Below the pieces are notes generated by a model that was given only the letters and a program-made list of their open reading frames with translations, had not been told where the DNA came from and made no database searches. This document shows positions 57,754-64,000 of a DNA stretch of 64,000 bases, piece after piece. Position 1 is the first letter of the stretch. Every line of letters begins with the position of its first letter. A program made the position numbers and the translations under genes. The DNA is from Seiridium cupressi (lineage: Eukaryota > Ascomycota > Sordariomycetes > Amphisphaeriales > Sporocadaceae): assembly GCA_036674765.1 (NCBI GenBank), contig JARVKI010000011.1, forward strand, positions 62,001-126,000, given 5' to 3'.

Positions 57754-60579
57754 TCATGCTTGTGAGGACACGTTCTGAGATGCTGTTGTGGTAACGCCCA
57801 AATCATCATCAGAGCAAATCAAACTTCGGAAGTCGTCCTGCGTGCTATGCCCTGATCCGATACCCGTAAGGTCAGTTGCGGTATCATAGGCTGGCCCGTC
57901 GTTGGTAGTCGACGGTAACCCTAACCGAGAAGCCTTCGCCAAGGCCGTCGTATAATCCCCTGCCTCCCCGTGGTGCACATAGTTGAAATCTGAAATTTGG
58001 TCATCCTCCGCTGGATCGTGAGCCTGATGTAGCAACGGTGACGAGCGCGCAGGAGAATCCAGTGCTTCATCCATCTCCGCCTTTGTCTCGAGTGCTGGTG
58101 TGGAAAGTGCTTTTTCAGCTGCGTCTTGAGATACCGTGTCCTCGTGACCAAGCTCGAAAGCTGGGGACAGCCGCGTTTCCGAGGTTTTGCTAGCGAGTGT
58201 CAAGTTCTTCGGACTGGGGGCTCCGGTCTCCCGGTCATGGCCATCATCTTCTTTTGTCTCTTCGATCACAATCCTAGGAGTTATGCCTGACTCGCTGGGG
58301 GGTTCAAGGTCGATCGACTGATCTTCCTCGTATGCGGGGTTATGCCAATCAACAGGTCGATGTTGTGATTGCGCTTCGAGAGTCTTGAGGGTACCCTCCA
58401 GCTGCTTTGTGATTTCCTGGACCCCGGCTGTCTCCGTGTCTTTCGGCGTCTTGGCTTGGCTTTCCCCCGCTTCTAGGTCGCTTATTGATGGTGCCGTCTG
58501 ATGGTCTGACCAAGTCACGTTGCGTTCGAGGAAACCCGCATCGCAATCCTCAAGATTACTTGGTAGAGGGCTTGGAGGTGATCGCCCCCTTGGGGGATAG
58601 TAGTATGCATCTTCTGACAAGCCAGGTGAAGTTAGACCAGACTGGTATCCCATGCTGGGGAAATAAGTATCGCTCTGGGGCGTGACTGTCCTAATCACAG
58701 GGCGCCCGGTGCGCTCGTAACCCTCGACCAAGTATTGCTGGACCAAACGGCCATCATCCACAGATATCGAGGGTGGACCCTGCTGATCGTAGTCGTCATA
58801 CGAAGGCTCTGGGAACATGGCAAGAAGCGCGGTTGCTTGTAAGCGGACACGAGGATTCTCGTGAAGACAATTCTCCACCATCCGACGGTACCACTTGGGG
58901 ACTTCAATTTCTGGATCGAGACGCAACGGCCGGCGGTGAGCCTCGGGCTCGTCTTCGAGCATTGCTAGAGCCCACAAAACCATCCCCAACTGGTATAGAT
59001 CCGACTTGACGCCGATGTACATGGAAATCCGTTGGTTGCTCTCAATAAGTGGAGTTGCCTCCGGAGGCTCCCAGCCCACTGGGCAGCCTCTTCTGTTGAT
59101 GTCTATTATTTTCGCATTATCATCCTCGTCAATAACGATATTAGAAAGTGTAAAGTCTCCCTGTACAAACCCGGCTTCGTGGATATCGGAAAGGCCCTGA
59201 ACAATTTGTCGGGCCCATTTCTCTCGCGTGGTCCAGGGTAGATCAAGCCCGTGTTCCTGTGCGTCGTAGACAATGTCGATGAGGGCGCCTTTCTCGGCAT
59301 AGTCAATAAGCAAACCCTTGACGTTCTGGTCTTCGTCATCAACGACGACGCCGTAGAAGGCAATGGTACTGGAGGACGATCTCAACGAGCTCAAGGCATT
59401 GACTTCATAAAGAAATTCGTCCACTGTATCAGGGCCGGGGATCTCTTTTTTTATGAGAGTTCGACCCTCAACTTGAACTTTATAGACAAAACCTGACATG
59501 TGAGAGTCAAACAGTATGTCCCTTTCCCGGACTCGCCGACATCCCAGGTGCTGAATCATGCGAACAATGGGGAAGTGAATGATCTCCTAGCCAACAGCCG
59601 TCATCAGTAACAGATCTTTCGATTACACTTTCTTCAAACTTACGTTGACATCTTCAACAACATGGACATGCAATCTTCCTTCTGTAGTTTGCAGCTTGAG
59701 ATTGGTGACGGTCTCGTAGAATTGGATGTCCTGAAGACTCTCGCGAATGGCTTCATAAATCTTTGCACTCTTCTCACGCTGGAATTTGATATCCAATAAG
59801 TCTCCTTCAAGAGAATCAGGTGGTGCATCGCGATAATCTAGAGAAATAGTCACACGCCGCCACAGGAACTCCTTTTCCCTGTATGTCACGAAGAATTTCT
59901 CCCTTTTTGATTTGTCCCTGAAATGCATGGACAGATTTAAGATCCATTTGCGCTCAAGCTCATCATGGATTTGGGCAGAGTACGTTGATGATGTGATGGA
60001 CTGGGCGTCCGCCGCGTCCGCCACGGAGGGTTCTCTGGAGGGGAACTGGGTGAGTGACGGGGCGTCCTCCTCTACTTGGGGATTTGCGTCGACGGTGCTG
60101 ACGTCTGTCACATTCAGGAACTTCTTTTCCTCTGTCGGACTGTGCGGCACCGTCAGGTTATTCCCAGCGGTTGTACTTGAGAATGCATCGTCCAAAAACT
60201 CAGGCGCGCTCGCGCGAGGGGGATGTTGACTTCTGTTGGAGGAGACACTACGCAGCGGATGTTGACCTCGCCTGTCTACAGATACTGCTCGTCGTTCAGC
60301 TGGCGTGGGCTTATCAACCTCTAACTTTTCCCTAACCTCAGACTGCTGCCTCTTGAATGTCTTGGCGCGAGGGAGACCGGGGACAACCCTCCTCGAAGCC
60401 CGCCGAAGTATGCTCCTGGTTGGTGACGTTTCGGATGCCGATGCTTTTGGGTCCTCGGTTGAGTTTGCTGATGTCGTAGGGATGTTGTTTCTACCTAGGA
60501 ATCTCTTCAGCAAAGTAGAGAATCTGTTGTAGTTGTCTGAAGGCGGCTCGTGCGGTGGGGGTTTTGCTTGAGTCGCCAT
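57754..60579 (-). CDS. Protein kinase-like protein with altered HRD and DFG motifs
   Basis: Two exons, 59644-60579 and 57754-59586, giving 922 aa; the GTAAGT...CTAG intron is phase 0 (VEDVN|EIIHFP). Residues 1-200 are basic and disordered. About 210-330 form a conserved-looking region (LERKWILNLSMHFRDKSKRE, FLWRRVTISLDYRD). The kinase fold starts near 335: SGFVYKVQV glycine-loop-like strand, KK at about 358-359, then FVQGDFTLSNIVID (catalytic Asp 456, Asn 461) where HRD would be, and IIDIN (Asp 474) where DFG would be. So HRD reads QGD and DFG reads DIN, but the Asp and Asn residues are kept. A long acidic, Ser/Pro-rich tail (about 590-922) follows. Kinases of this form are common in filamentous ascomycetes but uncharacterised; activity is uncertain. 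Confidence 0.87.
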
Positions 60580-63500
60580 GTCGGCTAATATGAACAAGGA
60601 CCGGTGAAGCTCCTTGGAGGGTCATAAACGTGCCCGACTTGCGGTCGTAGCCTGGCAGGAAATATCGGGACTGGAACCAAGAGGCGGTATAAGTGACAAG
60701 AGGTGCCGCAGTTATGACATATCTCTGTCCACGGTCGTTCGGGGATTCGCACAACTGCTGACGTCGTAGGCAAGGCTTGGATCCGCGCCGCACTGGCACC
60801 CAATCGCACCTTTGGCGGCCGTTTGGACGTTCGTTGCTAGCTGGGGCGGAATGATCTGGGGCGTCGTGGAAGAAGCAAGATCATGTCTATGGAAGCGCCG
60901 AGCATATGCAGCTACCCGATAGACGATAGACGGTGCAGCAATATATCAGGTATTTAGTCGCGGCCGAGTGTTCGTGGCAGGGAGTGCGAGAAAGATAACC
61001 CTACGATTCGAGCAGAGGCAGCAGACGTAGCAGCAGTGTCAACAGGTAGGAGAGTGAATCAGGAGAGGAGGAAGTGAGGCGGGCCGCGGGTATTGGTCAT
61101 CTGGATGCCGATACTGCGGCTGCTTTGTTGTCATTTGGGCGTGATTCCTCTGGGCATGTACGTAGTGTTCAAGGGTCGGATTGCAGCAAGAGGGCGACCT
61201 GATCCGGCGAGGCCTGGGGCGGCGTGCAGCAGGAGAGACGTGGAGTGCTTGGGAATCGGGGGTACGAGCACGAACGCTACGCTCGTGTGAAGTTGCAGCA
61301 AATAGACGCAGATACGCAGCATGCGGTGAACAGCTCAGGCTCAGGCAGGCACAAGCCTTCGGACTATGCCAAACTGATGTTAGCACCGTGGGCGGGCAGC
61401 TGTGTCCTTACTAGGATCAGGGCTTACAGGCCCAAGCTAGGGTCCATCATGGCCGAACAAGGATCCTTAGTGAGATACCTTGCTACGTAGTACATGCCCC
61501 GAGTGCTCCATCACTGTGGAGGGCCGCCGAACCGTAAGGGTCGTGTTCGTCTGGGTATTCGATCGGGCAGATGCAATGTGCACCGTCATCATCTGGTGCG
61601 TGGGCTCGGCGCTGGAGAGTGGGATGAACAAGTCAGATCAATTCGCGCCTGTGATTGAGCAATTATTGATGTGTTGTACAAGCCGCGAGGTCACGGGTAG
61701 GTGTGGGCAAGGAAATGGTTGGAGAAAGACAGAAGTCCCCTGGGCCGTGTGGATGCACGTCTCTTTACCTACACAACGCATCTGAATGTTCTCTGAGTAG
61801 CTAACTACCTACTTGACGTCTTGCTCTGAGGCCATAAGCACTCATGCACTGTCTGGCTATCAAAACTTCTTCTCTTATATCCTGCCCAGCGGCGTGCATG
61901 GTAACACACCTGCCTGTACTTTCGCTATACATTGCCTGTTCAATGCGAGCCAAACAACAATCTGGAGAAACTGAGGAGCGTTATCCGTCGGCGTATGTCA
62001 CTGGGACGGGCGGATGAGTCCAGTAACCTTGGCAAGTATCTAATGCGCGGTCCACACTCCCTAGTAAGGTTGGTGGTGTCTCAGGGTGTTGCCCAAGCGG
62101 TCAATACACATGGGTTAGATAGTGTGGTTTTTCTTATTTCTATGTAACGACACCGACTATAAGCCACTCTCGAAACACCCTCCGCATGCCAACAACTGTA
62201 CTAAACACCGTTACGGAAAATGCAGTGCCTAATTCTGGAGGCAACAGACTCCGACTCTGGTCTCTGCGGCATTTTCAACGTTGCGCTTGCGCAAATTTCT
62301 CTCTCATTGAAACGCTTGACCCAATATAGCCGGCGTCGCATCCGCCAACCTGGAGAAGCTTCCAAAGCGGTGGATACAGACCGCGAACACCTTATACTTC
62401 GATATAACCTTGCGGGCGAACCTTAGCAATGCATTGATCGACAAATGGTCTACCTGTGAATAACGAACAAAGCCAACTCTCTGTCCGCGTTCTCGTCATG
62501 TCGAATTGCTTGTCCAATGGATTTCGATACATGTCCATTTTCGACGTATCACTTCGAGACCTCCTGTAATCTGGACAACCCCTGTCTATTGTATATGGCG
62601 CAAGCAAACAAAGCAACTGTTTAAAAATTCTCAAGCCGAGTAAAAACAGTTAGTCACACGGTGTCACACGGTGTTCTATTTCTTCTGTAGTACTGCAACC
62701 TGCTACGACTGTTATGGCTATACGCTCCGAGTCCCGTACCACGTGTGGCTGAAAAGACAGGAGTGTACGGCCCTCGGGGGAAAAAAGTTAGAAAAAAAAA
62801 AAGTTATGCAACTTGAGACACGGCAGCCAGCATATGACCACCAAACCTATTTGCAGGGATCATTTTCAGACGAAGTCGCCGGCGGCCATGATCAGCTGGG
62901 ACTTGACCTGCGCATTTACTTAGCATTGATGTTGGACAACAGAATGCGAGCTGAACAATGAGGTTGACATGTGCATGGATCACTCCCACGTAGGCAAGCA
63001 CCAGCGACAGTATCATCATCATGGTCATCATGCGAGTGGCCTTGTTGGTATGCAAGAGTGTGCACTGTTACATGGCTTCAGTTATGCTGTCAGATGTGAC
63101 GAACCTCAAAAGTACGAGGTCGGAAAAGTGTTCCGCCGCGTCTAACGGCGTCACGTACCTACGCCAATTGCAAAGACGACCGTTGCGGCGAGCACCCAAC
63201 CCGTCCCTCCACCAATACAAGGCCGACGATACCTTCCCAGACCCAACTAGTCAGCCGGATCGTGCCTCATCTGCGTTCGGTGCGTTGAATTCCATGCCTG
63301 TGTGGACTAGCTAGGGGGTCCCTCCTTTTCCGGTTCCGGCAGCTTGGGCAGCGACACATATACTACCACCACCACCACGCCGCACCCATCCAGCGGGTGA
63401 AGCGAAACTGTATTCAGAAGCGAGGCTGCTGTAAAATACTGGCCATTAACCCCATGTGCTTTGCTGCACAATTCCCACCCCATCGCTATAAATCCCGCCC

Positions 63501-64000
63501 AATTACGGCACCGATGTAGGACGCCGGTATATATGGTTTCAATATTCAGAAATACACAAATCCCTATTTGACACGAGAATTGTTCTGCCGCCCCGCGTGA
63601 CAGCTTCCAAGACTGCGTTGCGTGTTTAGGGCTTCTCGGCTCCTCCGCCGGCTTTCAATGATGCGAAAAGTAGCATGCAGTAGCTCGTCTGCATAGCGAA
63701 AGAGGCCTGTCCATGACGGCCATGTGCGGGAGATCTAAGATGAAAGTGCTACCGCAGACCGCAGCAACGGCGCGCGGCGGATGGACATGGAATCGCTGTG
63801 TAAATCCGTTGCGCAGAGTTCCAATGCATTGGCGTTCCCGTTCGTTCGTCCCAACGGGCCTCTCCGGGACTCCATAAGGGACCTCGGACCCCACCTGAGG
63901 GCAAGTGAGCATCATCCTCCTCGACCTGCCCCTACGATCCCCTATGTTGTTCTGCTGTGCGGTGACCACCTTTCGTCCTGTTTTCGGCGCGACGTAACCG
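60580..64000. other. Gene-free right end of the window
   Basis: About 3.4 kb upstream of the kinase gene. Overlapping short frames on both strands (for example 61039-61386 minus, 61480-61785 plus, 63021-63314 plus, 63655-63969 minus) have no recognisable domain or consistent splicing. TAGGT/ACCTA-type short repeats occur near 61800. A gene entering from the right edge cannot be excluded. Confidence 0.45.

Overview
This looks like nuclear DNA of a filamentous ascomycete (Pezizomycotina, most likely a Sordariomycete). Short spliceosomal introns of mostly about 50-80 bp (GTAAGT/GTGAGT/GTATGT donors, CTGAC/CTAAY-like branch sites, YAG acceptors) interrupt genes whose products match fungal families: Mrp51, Pms1, Bst1, SERINC/Tms1, Aim41, Lsb6, a Snf2/RING ATPase, and Ole1 with a fused cytochrome b5. 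Genes lie on both strands, mostly single and widely spaced. I saw no operons, rRNA, tRNA, CRISPR array or convincing intact transposon.

Layout: 0-6 kb carries mitochondrial ribosomal protein Mrp51 (running off the left edge), a small Cys-rich protein, and the mismatch-repair endonuclease Pms1. 7-8 kb has a one-pass surface protein, followed by a 4 kb gene-free stretch. 12-23 kb is a housekeeping block: GPI inositol deacylase Bst1, a SAP-like/Nudix protein, a SERINC protein, and a divergently transcribed MFS transporter. 23-37 kb looks accessory: a tiny spliced gene, a rhodopsin-like (PTH11/SAT4-type) receptor with a stop codon inside its last membrane helix, decayed-looking sequence, a short secreted tyrosinase, a DUF2306-type membrane protein, Aim41, and a LaeA-like methyltransferase whose first exon is out of frame. 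36.5-40.9 kb shows no convincing gene. 40.9-43.3 kb is the type II PI 4-kinase Lsb6. 45-55 kb holds a small Arg/Ser-rich protein, a Rad5/HLTF-like Snf2 ATPase with an inserted RING finger, a spliced hypothetical gene, and delta-9 desaturase Ole1. 57.7-60.6 kb is a protein kinase with altered HRD and DFG motifs, and the last 3.4 kb has no recognisable gene.

The housekeeping genes do not form one pathway (mitochondrial translation, mismatch repair, GPI-anchor remodelling, membrane lipids, phosphoinositides, DNA damage tolerance). The most unusual material is in 24-36.5 kb, where a sensor-type receptor, a tyrosinase and a LaeA-like methyltransferase lie near each other and two of the three appear broken. 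No wholly new system could be demonstrated. The best leads are these two disrupted genes, the SAP-like/Nudix fusion with a stretched Nudix box, the kinase with altered catalytic motifs, and a 13-bp perfect inverted repeat in a gene-free region. All intron borders were read by eye and were not checked against RNA.
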